Source: Xanthobacter autotrophicus Py2
GTDB lineage: Bacteria > Pseudomonadota > Alphaproteobacteria > Rhizobiales > Xanthobacteraceae
Reading direction: 5' to 3'
Length of the DNA stretch: 64,000 nucleotides
NCBI GenBank assembly: GCA_000017645.1
Contig: CP000781.1
Span: 2,839,501 to 2,903,500 of the forward strand
A program made the translations under genes and the position numbers. The notes beneath the pieces were generated by a model, which was not told the origin of the DNA, searched no databases, and saw only the letters and a program-made list of their open reading frames with translations. Below, one piece after another: positions 16,619 through 25,605 of this stretch. Positions within the stretch are counted from its first letter, which is position 1, and every line of letters begins with the position of its first letter.

Positions 16619-17923
16619 TCACCCCTCAAACCGCTCCATAAACCCCACCACGCGGCGGTCCACGCGCACATCCTGCCCGCGGATCGGTCGCACCAGCGAG
16701 AGCCCTTCCAGAGACCGCGCCCGCGAGAGGGCCACATAGGCCTGGCCCGGGGCGAAGGCGCCGTCGCCGAAATCGATGCGCACGTCTTCCAGCGTCAGGC
16801 CCTGCGCCTTGTGCATGGTCAGCGCCCAGGCGGGGGCCAGCGGCAGCTGGGTGTAGGTGCCCACCACCTGCGCCTCGATGCGGCCCCCCGGCTCGTCCCA
16901 GCCGTAGCGGATGCGCTCCCAGGTGAAGGATTCGATCTCCACCACCGGCCCGGCATCCAGCTTCACCATGGCGGAGGTCTCGCCCAGCCCCACCACCGTG
17001 CCCACTGAGCCGTTGACCCAGCGCCGGGCCGGATCGTTGCGCAGGGCCATCACCCGCGCGCCGCGCTTCAGCACCAGCCGCTCCGCCACCGGCAGGCGGT
17101 CGCCCTCCAGCCCGAACTCGCCCTTCAAAAGGCCGGAGAATTCGCGGCCGGCGTCGGACAGGGTGGCAAGGCCACGGGCGTTGTAGGCGTCGGCGCGGGC
17201 GTTGGTGGGGGTGAGCAGCACCGGCAGGGCGCCGTCGCGATGGGGTCGCACGCAGGCTTCGTTCAGCGCCTCCGCCGCCTCCCGCGCGCCGCGCCCGCGC
17301 CGGATGGCGTCCAGCATGGCGATAAAGGCGCGGTCGGTCTGCCTGTGCACATGGGTGAACGGCACGCCGACCGGCTCGCGGTCGGCCAGGGCCTTGGCAT
17401 TGAAGGCGAAGGGGCCCTCATAGCCCATCCGGCCCAGCATCTCCTGCTCGGCCATGGGCACCACCGGGGGCAGTTGCAGGAAATCGCCCACCAGCACCAT
17501 CTGCACCCCGCCGAACGGCTCGGAGGTGTCGCGGGCGATGCGCAGCGAAATGTCGATGGCGTCCATGAGGTCGGCGCGGACCATGGACACTTCGTCGATC
17601 ACCACCCGGTCGAGTTTCTTGAGCAGGCGGCGCACCTGCACCCGCGGCTTCACCTCGTCGGGGTTGAGCAGGCGCGGCGGGATGCCGAAGAAGGAATGGA
17701 TGGTCTGCCCGCCGGCCTGGAGCGCCGCGACGCCGGTGGGGGCGAGGAACACCTGCCGCCCGCGCGGGGTCTTGCGCAAGGCGTGCAGGAAGGTGGTCTT
17801 GCCGGTGCCGGCGCCGCCCAGCACCATGAGGAGCGGGGCGCGGCTGTCGATGGCGGCGAGCGCCCGGCCGGCCGCATCCGTCGCGTCGGGCGCGGCCGGC
17901 AAATCGCTCGGCAATTCGCTCAC
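16619..17923 (-). CDS. PIF1-like ATP-dependent DNA helicase
   Basis: A 434-residue superfamily 1B helicase. Walker A is GGAGTGKTT (near residue 36), Walker B VVIDEVSM, motif III GDFLQLPPV, and a C-terminal region reads WALTMHKAQGLTL then YVALSRARSLEGL, which is the UvrD/PIF1-like motif V-VI pattern. It lacks the RecD N-terminal domain. PIF1-type helicases unwind G-quadruplex or RNA-DNA structures; the bacterial role is poorly known. GTG 17923 overlaps the kinase stop by four bases. Confidence 0.88.
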   Translation of the reverse strand: MSELPSDLPAAPDATDAAGRALAAIDSRAPLLMVLGGAGTGKTTFLHALRKTPRGRQVFLAPTGVAALQAGGQTIHSFFGIPPRLLNPDEVKPRVQVRRLLKKLDRVVIDEVSMVRADLMDAIDISLRIARDTSEPFGGVQMVLVGDFLQLPPVVPMAEQEMLGRMGYEGPFAFNAKALADREPVGVPFTHVHRQTDRAFIAMLDAIRRGRGAREAAEALNEACVRPHRDGALPVLLTPTNARADAYNARGLATLSDAGREFSGLLKGEFGLEGDRLPVAERLVLKRGARVMALRNDPARRWVNGSVGTVVGLGETSAMVKLDAGPVVEIESFTWERIRYGWDEPGGRIEAQVVGTYTQLPLAPAWALTMHKAQGLTLEDVRIDFGDGAFAPGQAYVALSRARSLEGLSLVRPIRGQDVRVDRRVVGFMERFEG

Positions 17924-18921
17924 GACAGGAGGCCGGCCTCGCGGGCGAGGTCGAGGAGGGGACGCTGGGGCCGTGCGCCCATCTGGCCGATGATCTCCCC
18001 CGCCGCCAGCGCGCCGAGGCGAAGCGAGGTGGCCGGGTCCAGCCCGCGCGTATAGCCGGTGAGGAAGCCGGCGGCGAACAGGTCGCCGGCGCCGGTAGTG
18101 TCCACCACCTTTGCCACCGGATGGGCCGGCACGCTGACCACCGCGCCGGAGGTGACGAAGGAGGCGCCCTTCTCCGAGCGCGTCACCACCGCTTCCTTCG
18201 CGTCACGGCGCAGGGCGACGATGGCGGCATCGAAATCGGCGGTCTCGTAGAGCGACTTCAGCTCGCCCTCGTTGCAGAAGACGAGGTCGACCGTGCCGCC
18301 CCGGATCAGGTCTACGAACTCACCGCGATAGCGGTCCACGCAGAAGGCGTCGGAAAGGGTGAGGGCCACCTTGCGCCCGGCGCCGTGGGCGATCTGGGCG
18401 GCGGCGAGGAAGGCGTTCTTGGCGGGCGGCGGGTCCCACAGATAGCCTTCCAGATAGGTGACGGCGGCGCTTTCCACCTCGCCCGCGTGGATGTCGGCGG
18501 TGGTGAGGTGCTGGGCGGCACCGAGATAGGTGTTCATGGTGCGCTCGCCGTCCGGCGTCACCAGGATCAGGCAGCGCGCGGTGGCGGGGCCGTCGGTGGC
18601 GGCCGTCGTGGCATAGGCGACCCCGGCCGCGCGGATATCGTGGCCAAAGACGGTGCCCAGCGTGTCCGCCTTCACCCGGCCGACGAAGCCGGCGCGTCCG
18701 CCGAGGGAGGCGATGCCCGCCGCCGTGTTGGCCGCCGAGCCGCCTGAGGCTTCGGTGCCCGGCCCCATGGCGGCGTAGACCTGTTCCGCCCGCGCCTCGT
18801 CGATGAGGGCCATGCCGCCCTTGACCATGCCGTGGCGGGCCAGGACATCCTCCTCGGCGCGGGAGAGGACATCGACGATGGCGTTGCCGATGGCGAGAAC
18901 GTCGAGGGCGCTTGAGGTCAC
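17920..18921 (-). CDS. PfkB-family (adenosine kinase-like) carbohydrate kinase
   Basis: A ribokinase-fold enzyme of 333 residues. The N-terminal motif GGSAANTAAGIASLGG and the C-terminal catalytic motif VVDTTGAGDLFAAGFLTG, whose Asp is the base, are intact. Such alphaproteobacterial proteins are annotated as adenosine kinase, but sequence alone does not fix the sugar or nucleoside. GTG 18921 is chosen for its position after a GGAG and its match to the family N-terminus (LDVLAIGNAIVDVL). The downstream helicase gene overlaps it. Confidence 0.9.
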   Translation of the reverse strand: MTSSALDVLAIGNAIVDVLSRAEEDVLARHGMVKGGMALIDEARAEQVYAAMGPGTEASGGSAANTAAGIASLGGRAGFVGRVKADTLGTVFGHDIRAAGVAYATTAATDGPATARCLILVTPDGERTMNTYLGAAQHLTTADIHAGEVESAAVTYLEGYLWDPPPAKNAFLAAAQIAHGAGRKVALTLSDAFCVDRYRGEFVDLIRGGTVDLVFCNEGELKSLYETADFDAAIVALRRDAKEAVVTRSEKGASFVTSGAVVSVPAHPVAKVVDTTGAGDLFAAGFLTGYTRGLDPATSLRLGALAAGEIIGQMGARPQRPLLDLAREAGLLS

Positions 18922-19242
18922 GAGGGGCAATCTCCGCAAAGAATCGGCGGAGCCGTAGCATTGGGCGAGGGGCCGGCGCAATCTTCGCCTTAACCCTGTG
19001 TTCGTCCCTGGCGGCTAGGCTGTTTAGGGCGGCGTATCTTCCCGTTGCGGCCAAGGCTTTGTTTTTGACACTTTTGTAGCCGTAGAGAACACCAGATCGG
19101 GGGCAGTTATCCCGGGGGCGGCGAAGCCGGGCTTCGTTACGCGCGCGTCACCAGAAGTGATGATGCGGCCCGCCCCAAGGATGCTATGGCAGGTAAACCC
19201 CTGTGGAATCAGTGCTCGCGCCAGCGTGGAGCAAGAGGGAAC

Positions 19243-20586
19243 ATGTCGCGCAGATATTTCGGAACGGACGGTGTGCGCGGGCGCGCCAACGCAACGCTGA
19301 CGGCCGATCTGGCGCTTCGGGTCGGCATGGCGGCGGGGCTGATCTTCCAGCGGGGCGAATATCGCCACCGCGTGGTCATCGGCAAGGACACCCGCCTGTC
19401 CGGCTACATGATCGAGAATGCCCTGGTGGCCGGCTTCACTTCGGTGGGCATGGACGTGCTGCTGCTCGGCCCGGTGCCGACCCCGGCGGTGGGCATGCTC
19501 ACCCGCTCCATGCGCGCCGACCTCGGCGTGATGATCTCCGCCTCGCATAATCCGTTCGACGACAACGGCATCAAGCTGTTCGGCCCCGACGGCTTCAAGC
19601 TCTCCGACGAGGTGGAGCGGGAGATCGAGGAGCTGATCGACGAGGACATAGCCAAGCGCCTCGCCAAGCCCGCCGAGATTGGCCGGGCCAAGCGGCTGGA
19701 AGGCGTGCACGCCCGCTATATCGAATATGCCAAGCGCACCCTGCCCCGCGACCAGACCTTCGACGGTATCCGCGTGGTGGTGGATTGCGCCAATGGCGCC
19801 GGCTACAAGGTCGCCCCGGAAGCCCTGTGGGAGCTGGGGGCGGACGTGGTCTCCATCGGCGTCGAGCCCGATGGCATGAACATCAACCGCGACGTGGGCT
19901 CCACCTCGCCCGCCGCCCTCTCCGCCAAGGTGCGGGAAGTGCGCGCCGACATCGGCATCGCCCTCGACGGCGACGCCGACCGGGTGATCATCGTGGACGA
20001 GAAGGGCCACGTGGTGGACGGCGACCAGCTGATGGCGGTGGTGGCCGAGAGCTTCAAGGAAGACGGCCGCCTCGCCCGCAGCGGTCTGGTGGCCACCGTC
20101 ATGTCCAATCTGGGCCTGGAGCGGCATCTGGCGGGGGAGGGCATCTCGCTCGCCCGCACCGCCGTGGGCGACCGCTATGTGCTCGAGCGCATGCGCGCGG
20201 ACGGCTACAATGTAGGCGGCGAGCAGTCCGGCCACATCATCCTGTCGGACTATTCCACCACCGGGGACGGCCTCGTGGCCGCGCTGCAGGTTCTCGCCGT
20301 GGTGGCGCGCCGGGGCAAGCCGGTGTCCGAGGTGTGCCATCGCTTCGATCCGCTGCCGCAGATCCTCAAGAACGTGCGCTATGCCAGCGGCCGGCCGCTG
20401 GAGGACGAGAAGGTGAAGATCGTGATCGCCGATGCGGAGCGCCGCCTCGCCAATCACGGCCGCCTGCTCATCCGCCCCTCGGGCACCGAGCCGGTGATCC
20501 GCGTGATGGGCGAAGGTGACGACCGCGACCTGGTGGAGAACGTGGTCGATGATGTCATCGACGTGCTCCAGAAGGTGGCCGCCTGA
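19243..20586 (+). CDS. glmM: Phosphoglucosamine mutase
   Basis: GlmM converts glucosamine 6-phosphate to glucosamine 1-phosphate for UDP-GlcNAc, peptidoglycan and lipid A. It shows the N-terminus [11 protein letters not shown], the phosphoserine motif [13 protein letters not shown], the metal loop DGDADR, the sugar-binding GEQSGHII and the phosphate-binding [12 protein letters not shown]. The length is 447 residues. ATG 19243 is used because homologues begin [10 protein letters not shown]. It is monocistronic and divergent from the kinase. Confidence 0.97.
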   Translation: MSRRYFGTDGVRGRANATLTADLALRVGMAAGLIFQRGEYRHRVVIGKDTRLSGYMIENALVAGFTSVGMDVLLLGPVPTPAVGMLTRSMRADLGVMISASHNPFDDNGIKLFGPDGFKLSDEVEREIEELIDEDIAKRLAKPAEIGRAKRLEGVHARYIEYAKRTLPRDQTFDGIRVVVDCANGAGYKVAPEALWELGADVVSIGVEPDGMNINRDVGSTSPAALSAKVREVRADIGIALDGDADRVIIVDEKGHVVDGDQLMAVVAESFKEDGRLARSGLVATVMSNLGLERHLAGEGISLARTAVGDRYVLERMRADGYNVGGEQSGHIILSDYSTTGDGLVAALQVLAVVARRGKPVSEVCHRFDPLPQILKNVRYASGRPLEDEKVKIVIADAERRLANHGRLLIRPSGTEPVIRVMGEGDDRDLVENVVDDVIDVLQKVAA

Positions 20587-20680
20587 GCGTCCGCTTAACT
20601 GTTCGTCAGGGTTAATCCAGCCTTAAAGCTTGCCGTGCGAGGGTCTGCTTCGAAAGCGGATCTTGGCACGGGTTCAGGCG

Positions 20681-21391
20681 ATGGTGCGGTTTTGGAGTGG
20701 GTGGCGTTGTGGACTTGCCGGCGCGGCGGCGGCCGCCTTCCTGTCGGCCGGAACGGTGGCGCAGGCGGCTGATCCAGAGGCCGCCGACATGCTGGCCAAG
20801 CTCGGCCGCCCCGGCGATTTCTCCCTCGCCCCGCCCGAGGTTTCCGACGATGCCCCCTCCGGCTGGTACATGCGGGCGGATGCCGGCTATGTGGCCTCCA
20901 CTGGTAGCCGCGTCACCAGTGCCGGTGTCCCTGCGGCGGGTGAGCTTTCCGGCTCGGGCTGGTCGGTGGGTGGTGGAATTGGATACCGCTTCCTGCCGGT
21001 GCTGCGCGGCGAGGTGAGCCTCGACTATCTCGATCTCGGCACGGCCCGGAACGGCATCGCCCATATGTCGTCCAACGCGACGGTGGCGCTGGCGAGCCTG
21101 TACTGGGACGTGATCACCGTCGCCGGCTTCACGCCCTATCTCAGCGCCGGCGCCGGCTTTTCCATCAATTCGCTCGATGTGGCCCCGGCGGCCTTTGGCC
21201 CGGCGGTGAACGACTGGCAGTTTGCGTGGTCGGCGGGGGCGGGGGTGTCTTACGCGCTCAGCGCCGACCTCAGCCTGGATGTGAGCTACCGCTACCTCGA
21301 CCTCGGTTCGCCGTCGTCTGCGGGGGTGTTCGCGGTGAGCGATGCCATTGCCCACCAGGTGCGCTTCGGTGTGCGCTACATGCTGAAGTGA
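20681..21391 (+). CDS. Outer-membrane beta-barrel protein (Omp25/porin family)
   Basis: A 236-residue protein with a signal peptide cleaved near AQAAD (about residue 31), then alternating amphipathic strands. Typical barrel stretches are WYMRADAGYVAS, SVGGGIGYRFLPVLRGEVSLDYL, and the closing strand QVRFGVRYMLK, which ends in an aromatic-rich segment for BamA recognition. It resembles the Hyphomicrobiales Omp25/Omp31 family of 8-stranded barrels. No ligand is evident. An upstream TTG (20630) would add an unlikely basic extension. Confidence 0.85.
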   Translation: MVRFWSGWRCGLAGAAAAAFLSAGTVAQAADPEAADMLAKLGRPGDFSLAPPEVSDDAPSGWYMRADAGYVASTGSRVTSAGVPAAGELSGSGWSVGGGIGYRFLPVLRGEVSLDYLDLGTARNGIAHMSSNATVALASLYWDVITVAGFTPYLSAGAGFSINSLDVAPAAFGPAVNDWQFAWSAGAGVSYALSADLSLDVSYRYLDLGSPSSAGVFAVSDAIAHQVRFGVRYMLK

Positions 21392-21422
21392 CGGCCCCGA
21401 TCGCCCCGAACAGGGTGCGCCG

Positions 21423-21830
21423 TCAGCGGTTGCGTCCGCGGCGGGCCATGAGCCAGCGGATTCGGTCGGCCAGTTGCTGGGGCTGGTACGGCTTGTCGAC
21501 GGCCGGGCCGTCCTCGCACAGGTCGGTGGCCTGGGCGGCGGCCATGGCGGGCGAGCCGGCCAGCACCACGTCTATGTGGGGATAGGTCTCCCGCAGCCAG
21601 CGCGCCAGCGCGAAGCCTTCCCGGTCACCGGTCGCGGCAGCATCAGCGAGCACGATGTCGATGCCCTCGGCTTCCACATCCAGGATCAGGCCGGCTTCCT
21701 CGCCGGTTGCCGCCTCCAGCACCCGGTAGCCGCAGCCGCGCAGGTAGTCGGCAATGACGTGGCGCACGAGGATGTCGGTCTCCACCACCAGGATTGTCGG
21801 GGCGGGCTGAAGTGCTTCGGCTTGCGGCAT
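21423..21830 (-). CDS. Single-domain response regulator, atypical acidic pocket
   Basis: A 135-residue receiver domain without an output domain. The acidic pair reads VVETD instead of the usual VVDDE, the probable phosphoacceptor is Asp in IVLADAAATGD, and the Lys is in VDKPYQP. The usual Thr/Ser switch region reads VLAGSPA. It starts one base inside the upstream receiver gene (TGATG), so both come from one transcript. No kinase is adjacent. Confidence 0.82.
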   Translation of the reverse strand: MPQAEALQPAPTILVVETDILVRHVIADYLRGCGYRVLEAATGEEAGLILDVEAEGIDIVLADAAATGDREGFALARWLRETYPHIDVVLAGSPAMAAAQATDLCEDGPAVDKPYQPQQLADRIRWLMARRGRNR

Positions 21831-22228
21831 CAGGAGGCCTCGTTGGCGAACTGGGCTTGAATGAGCTGGATCACGGTTTCCACGCTGTAGGGCTTGGCGA
21901 GGAAGGGCGCGACCAGGGCCGCGACCGAACCGTCCAGATGGCCGGAGGTGAGGATGACCGCCAGGCCGGGGCGCTCCGCCTTCAGCATGCGGGCCAGCTC
22001 GTAGCCATCCAGCGTGCCTTCGGTGCGCACGTCGGTGAACACCACGTCCACATGCAGGCCGGCGACGATGGCATCATAGGCCTCTTGCGCCGAGGCCGCC
22101 TCGATGACGGTGAGGCCGGCATCCCGCAACTCGCCCGCTGTGACCAGCCTGACGAGGGCATCGTCCTCGACCAGCAACACCGTTCGTGCGGCTGCGACCG
22201 TACTTGGCGCGAGACGTTCAGCTGACAT
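21830..22228 (-). CDS. Single-domain response regulator (CheY-like)
   Basis: A 132-residue receiver: acidic pair in LLVEDDALVR, phosphoacceptor Asp in VVFTDVRTEGTLDGYELA, switch Thr/Ser in VILTSGH and Lys in FLAKPYS. The VEDDALVR / TDVRT / G-x-LDGYEL pattern is typical of orphan receivers used with HWE-type kinases in Rhizobiales. ATG 22228 is chosen over an upstream start with a basic extension. It is translationally linked to the atypical receiver downstream. Confidence 0.88.
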   Translation of the reverse strand: MSAERLAPSTVAAARTVLLVEDDALVRLVTAGELRDAGLTVIEAASAQEAYDAIVAGLHVDVVFTDVRTEGTLDGYELARMLKAERPGLAVILTSGHLDGSVAALVAPFLAKPYSVETVIQLIQAQFANEAS

Positions 22229-22442
22229 GATCCGATTATTCTTCCGGCGCGGCTTCGAATCTGAGAACGCCACGGTTGCGCTCTGGTTCCGCCGGCCGTC
22301 GATGCGCGGCACACAAAATCAGGAAAGCCGATGCCCGCCATCCCAACTTTCGATTGGCCGGGGGCCGTCGGGCCGGTGACAGTGCGCCAGATGGTCCAAA
22401 TTCGCTCGCCAAACTCGCCTTTCAGAAAACAGGACACCAGCG

Positions 22443-22898
22443 GTGGCAACCACGATCTTCTTCATCAACGGGCCGAACGCGAACCTCTATGGCCTCGACC
22501 CGTCCGGCACCTATGGCAGCGAGAGCTTCCCGGCCATCGAGGCGCGCTGCCAGGCCCATGCGGCAGGACTGGGTGTCACCCTCGATTTCCGCCAGTCCAA
22601 CCATGAGGGCGTGATGGTGGACTGGATCCAGGAGGCGCGGGCCAAGGCGGACGCCATCGTCATCAACGCGGCGGGCCTCACCTATACGTCCATCGCCATC
22701 CTCGACGCGCTGCTGGCCTTCCCCAAGCCCATCATCGAGGCGCACATGAGCAATGTGTACCGGCGCGAGCCGTTCCGGCACCATTCATTCGTCTCCAAGG
22801 CGGCGACGGGGATCGTGGCGGGGCTCGGCGCGCTGGGCTACGAACTCGCCATCAGCGCGGCGGCGAAGCTGGCGCAGGCGGAAGGGGCGCAGCTGTGA
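22443..22898 (+). CDS. Type II 3-dehydroquinate dehydratase-like protein (divergent paralogue)
   Basis: The 151-residue protein clearly follows the AroQ fold: FFINGPNANLYG, FRQSNHEGVMVDWIQEA, VINAAGLTYTSIAILDAL and IEAHMSNVYRREPFRHHS. The catalytic Tyr (TYG) and His (EAHMSN) are present. The active-site loop Arg (GRREP in M. tuberculosis AroQ) is replaced by GLDPS, and the His of the N-x-G-x-x-THTS motif is Tyr. It may therefore act on another substrate. It overlaps the dehydrogenase gene by GTGA, unlike biosynthetic aroQ, which usually sits with accB. Confidence 0.82.
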   Translation: MATTIFFINGPNANLYGLDPSGTYGSESFPAIEARCQAHAAGLGVTLDFRQSNHEGVMVDWIQEARAKADAIVINAAGLTYTSIAILDALLAFPKPIIEAHMSNVYRREPFRHHSFVSKAATGIVAGLGALGYELAISAAAKLAQAEGAQL

Positions 22899-23854
22899 AC
22901 GAGCAGGCGAGCGGGGCGCTGGTGTTCTACAGCGCCGTGGACATCGGCCAGGACTGGAAGAGCGCCCTTCAGGCCGCCCATCCCGGCCTCGACGTGCGGA
23001 TCGCGCGGGCGGGGGACGGCCATGTGGAGGGCGATCCGGAGGAGGTGCGCTATGCGCTGGTTTGGAAGCCGCCCCACGGCTTCTTCGCGCGCTTCCCCAA
23101 CCTGAAGCTCGTCATCAATCTCGGCGCCGGGGTGGATGCCCTGGTGGCGCGGGATGACCTGCCGGACGTACCGGTCACCCGTCTCAGCGACCCCAACATG
23201 TCGCAGATGATGGCGTCGTTCGTCCTGTTCTGCGTGCTGCGCCACGCCCGCGACATCCCCACCTTCGAGCGGGCGCAGCGCGAGGGGCGCTGGCACTATG
23301 TGCATCCGCGCACGGCGGCCGAGATCCGCGTGGGCGTGCTGGGCCTCGGGGACCTGGGCGCGGCGGCTGCGCTGGAACTGGCCCGGCACGGCTTCGACGT
23401 GCGGGGATGGTCGCGCACTCCCAAGGCGCTGGAGGGCGTTTCGTGCTTCCACGGCCTTGAAGCACTGCCCGGCTTTCTCGCAGGCAGCGAAATCGTGGTG
23501 GTGATGCTGCCGCTGACGCCTGAGACGCGCGGGCTCATGAACGCCGAGCGCCTCGCGCATCTGCCCAGGGGCGCCAAGTTCATCAATGTGGCCAGGGGGC
23601 CGGTGGTGGACGAGGCGGCGCTGATCGCGGCGCTGCGCTCAGGCCACATCGCTGAGGCCACCCTCGACGTGTTCGAGGTGGAGCCGCTGCCTGTCGGAAG
23701 CCCGCTCTGGGCCATGGACAACGTGCTGGTGACGCCGCACCTCGCCTCCATCGCCATCCCGCGCACCGCCGCGCCCCAGATCGTGGAGAATATCCGCCGC
23801 ATCGAGGCGGGCGAGCCCGTCCTGAACCAGGTGGACCCCAGACGCGGGTATTGA
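22895..23854 (+). CDS. D-2-hydroxyacid dehydrogenase (GhrA-like glyoxylate/hydroxypyruvate reductase)
   Basis: A 319-residue NAD(P)-dependent dehydrogenase. The nucleotide loop is VGVLGLGDLGAAAALELARHGF, with NVARGPVVDEAAL and the catalytic acid/His region EVEPLPVGSPLW ... VTPHLAS. The N-terminal half (LVWKPPHGFFARFPNLKLVINLGAGVDAL) matches GhrA. It reduces 2-keto acids such as glyoxylate or hydroxypyruvate in the family; the actual substrate is unknown. It is coupled to the AroQ-like gene. Confidence 0.9.
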   Translation: MNEQASGALVFYSAVDIGQDWKSALQAAHPGLDVRIARAGDGHVEGDPEEVRYALVWKPPHGFFARFPNLKLVINLGAGVDALVARDDLPDVPVTRLSDPNMSQMMASFVLFCVLRHARDIPTFERAQREGRWHYVHPRTAAEIRVGVLGLGDLGAAAALELARHGFDVRGWSRTPKALEGVSCFHGLEALPGFLAGSEIVVVMLPLTPETRGLMNAERLAHLPRGAKFINVARGPVVDEAALIAALRSGHIAEATLDVFEVEPLPVGSPLWAMDNVLVTPHLASIAIPRTAAPQIVENIRRIEAGEPVLNQVDPRRGY

Positions 23855-23896
23855 AGGCGCGAGGGGAGGCGTCCCCTCGCGCTGCCGGCGGTCCAC

Positions 23897-24319
23897 TCAG
23901 CGCTTGGCGATGATCTCGCAGGCGCGCTCGTGGGGCGCCACCGCTTCGGGCGTCATGGCGTCACCGAAATCGGCCATTTCGTAGAGCGGGCGGATCTCGA
24001 TCTCGCTGGGGCCGGGCATGGGGTTGGGGCAGCGCTTCACCCAGGCCACCGCCTCCTCCATGTCCTTGACCTCCCATAGCCAAAAGCCGGCGATCAGCTC
24101 CTTGGTCTCGGCGAAGGGGCCGTCCATGACCATGCGGCCCGGGCCGTCGAAGGCGATGCGCTTGCCATGGGACGACGGCTTCAGGCCGTCGCCGGACAGC
24201 ATGATGCCCGCATTGGCCAGCTCCTCGTTGAACCGGCCCATGGCGTTCAGCAGTTCGGACGAGGGCATGAGGCCCGCCTCGCTGTCGGCCGTCGCCTTCA
24301 CGATCACCATCACGCGCAT
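23897..24319 (-). CDS. YCII-related (DGPF) domain protein
   Basis: A 140-residue protein beginning MRVMVIVKATADSEAGLMPS and containing the family hallmark MVMDGPFAETKELIAGFWLW, then MEEAVAWVKRCPNPMPG and EIEIRPLYEM. These dimeric ferredoxin-like proteins are common in actinobacteria and Rhizobiales, often beside ECF sigma factors. No sigma factor is adjacent here. The catalytic role is unknown. GGGAG six bases before ATG 24319 sets the start. Confidence 0.9.
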   Translation of the reverse strand: MRVMVIVKATADSEAGLMPSSELLNAMGRFNEELANAGIMLSGDGLKPSSHGKRIAFDGPGRMVMDGPFAETKELIAGFWLWEVKDMEEAVAWVKRCPNPMPGPSEIEIRPLYEMADFGDAMTPEAVAPHERACEIIAKR

Positions 24320-24407
24320 GTCGCTCTCCCTGGTTTGCGCTGGCCGTGGCGGCCTGCATCCCCCCAAGGACGAATGCCGGCGGGCGTTCCGACATCCCCA
24401 AGGACAT

Positions 24408-25370
24408 TTACGCCAGGTGGTCGCGGCTCCGGGCATCCATGTCCGGCGCGATGGAGCCGGGGGCGAACATGCCGCCGGGGGAGAAGGCATCCGAAAGAAA
24501 GCGGGCGAAGACCTCCACCGCCGGGCGCATGGGCTGGCGGCGCAGGGTGAGGCGCATCACCTTCACCGGCGGCAGGCGCTCCTTTAGCGGCCGCACCGCC
24601 ACCCGGCTGCCGTCATAGGCCATGGTGGTGCGCGGCGAGGCATTGTGCAGCGTGTAGCCGCGCTTCTGCCCCACCAGGCCCCGGATCAGCTCATAGGAGC
24701 GCGAGCGATAGGCGATGCGCGGGGTGATGCCGGCGGCATCGAACAGGGAGAAGAAATAGTCGCGGGTGTGGGGCAGGTCGTAGAGCAGGAAGGGCTCGTC
24801 CGCCACGTCCTGCAGCGAGACCACGCTCTTGCCCGCCAAAGGATGATCGGCCGCCACCACCAGCAGCGGCGGCAGGTCGATGAGCAGTTCACCTGACAAT
24901 TCCTCGGGCACCGCGTAGCCGTAGGACACGGCAATCTCCAGCCGGCCGGAGAGCAGGCCGTCGAGAATCTCCCGCTGGTCACCTTCCTCCAGCTTCACCG
25001 TGATGCCCGGCTGGACCTCGGCGAAGCGCGCCAGCAGCGCTGGCATGAAGCGAGGGGCGATGGTGAGGAAGCAGCCGAGCGCGATTTCCCCCCTCAGGCT
25101 GTCCCCCAGCGCCTCGGCGGTCTGGGCGAAGTCGCGGGCGTGGGCGAGAAGATGGCGCGCCTCGTTCACATAGCGCTGCCCGGCGGAGGTGAGCGAGATG
25201 CCTCGCGCATGGTGGCGGACGAACAGTTGCAGCTTGAGGTCCGCCTCGGTCTGGGCGATGGCGGCGGAGATGGACGGCTGGGACACGTTGAGCTGGCGTG
25301 CCGCCTCGGTGACGTTGCCGCAATCGGCCGCGGCCACCACGTAGCGCAGGGCGCGCAGGGACACGTTCAT
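24408..25370 (-). CDS. LysR family transcriptional regulator
   Basis: A 320-residue LysR protein. The N-terminal HTH is MNVSLRALRYVVAAADCGNV then TEAARQLNVSQPSISAAIAQ, followed by the periplasmic-binding-like co-inducer domain. It is divergent from the monooxygenase operon, the classical position for a LysR activator of a catabolic operon. ATG 25370 matches the family N-terminus. A TGATC-TG-GATCA repeat at 25489-25500 in the shared intergenic region is a candidate binding site. Confidence 0.93.
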   Translation of the reverse strand: MNVSLRALRYVVAAADCGNVTEAARQLNVSQPSISAAIAQTEADLKLQLFVRHHARGISLTSAGQRYVNEARHLLAHARDFAQTAEALGDSLRGEIALGCFLTIAPRFMPALLARFAEVQPGITVKLEEGDQREILDGLLSGRLEIAVSYGYAVPEELSGELLIDLPPLLVVAADHPLAGKSVVSLQDVADEPFLLYDLPHTRDYFFSLFDAAGITPRIAYRSRSYELIRGLVGQKRGYTLHNASPRTTMAYDGSRVAVRPLKERLPPVKVMRLTLRRQPMRPAVEVFARFLSDAFSPGGMFAPGSIAPDMDARSRDHLA

Positions 25371-25488
25371 GGCCGGCGGGCTTCCGGCCGAACCAGGGCG
25401 CTGGACAGAAACGACAATTTCGAAGGCGGGCAGGGGGCGGACACGACCACGTCGACAGGGCTCCGATGATGACCCCACTCTGACGCAT

Positions 25489-25500
25489 TGATCTGGATCA
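25489..25500. promoter_or_regulatory. Short palindrome in the LysR / monooxygenase intergenic region
   Basis: TGATC (25489-25493) and GATCA (25496-25500) around TG form a short dyad in the AT-rich 235-bp space between the divergent genes. Short interrupted dyads are typical LysR sites, but the motif is brief and could be chance. Confidence 0.3.
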
Positions 25501-25605
25501 TAAAAGCCGATCTTTTCGCCTCAGAGAAAATATTTTATCGATCCCGGCGCCGGCCCCACACTCTGCACCAATCCTAGGCATGACCAATTCGGGAGCAGGC
25601 GCGAG

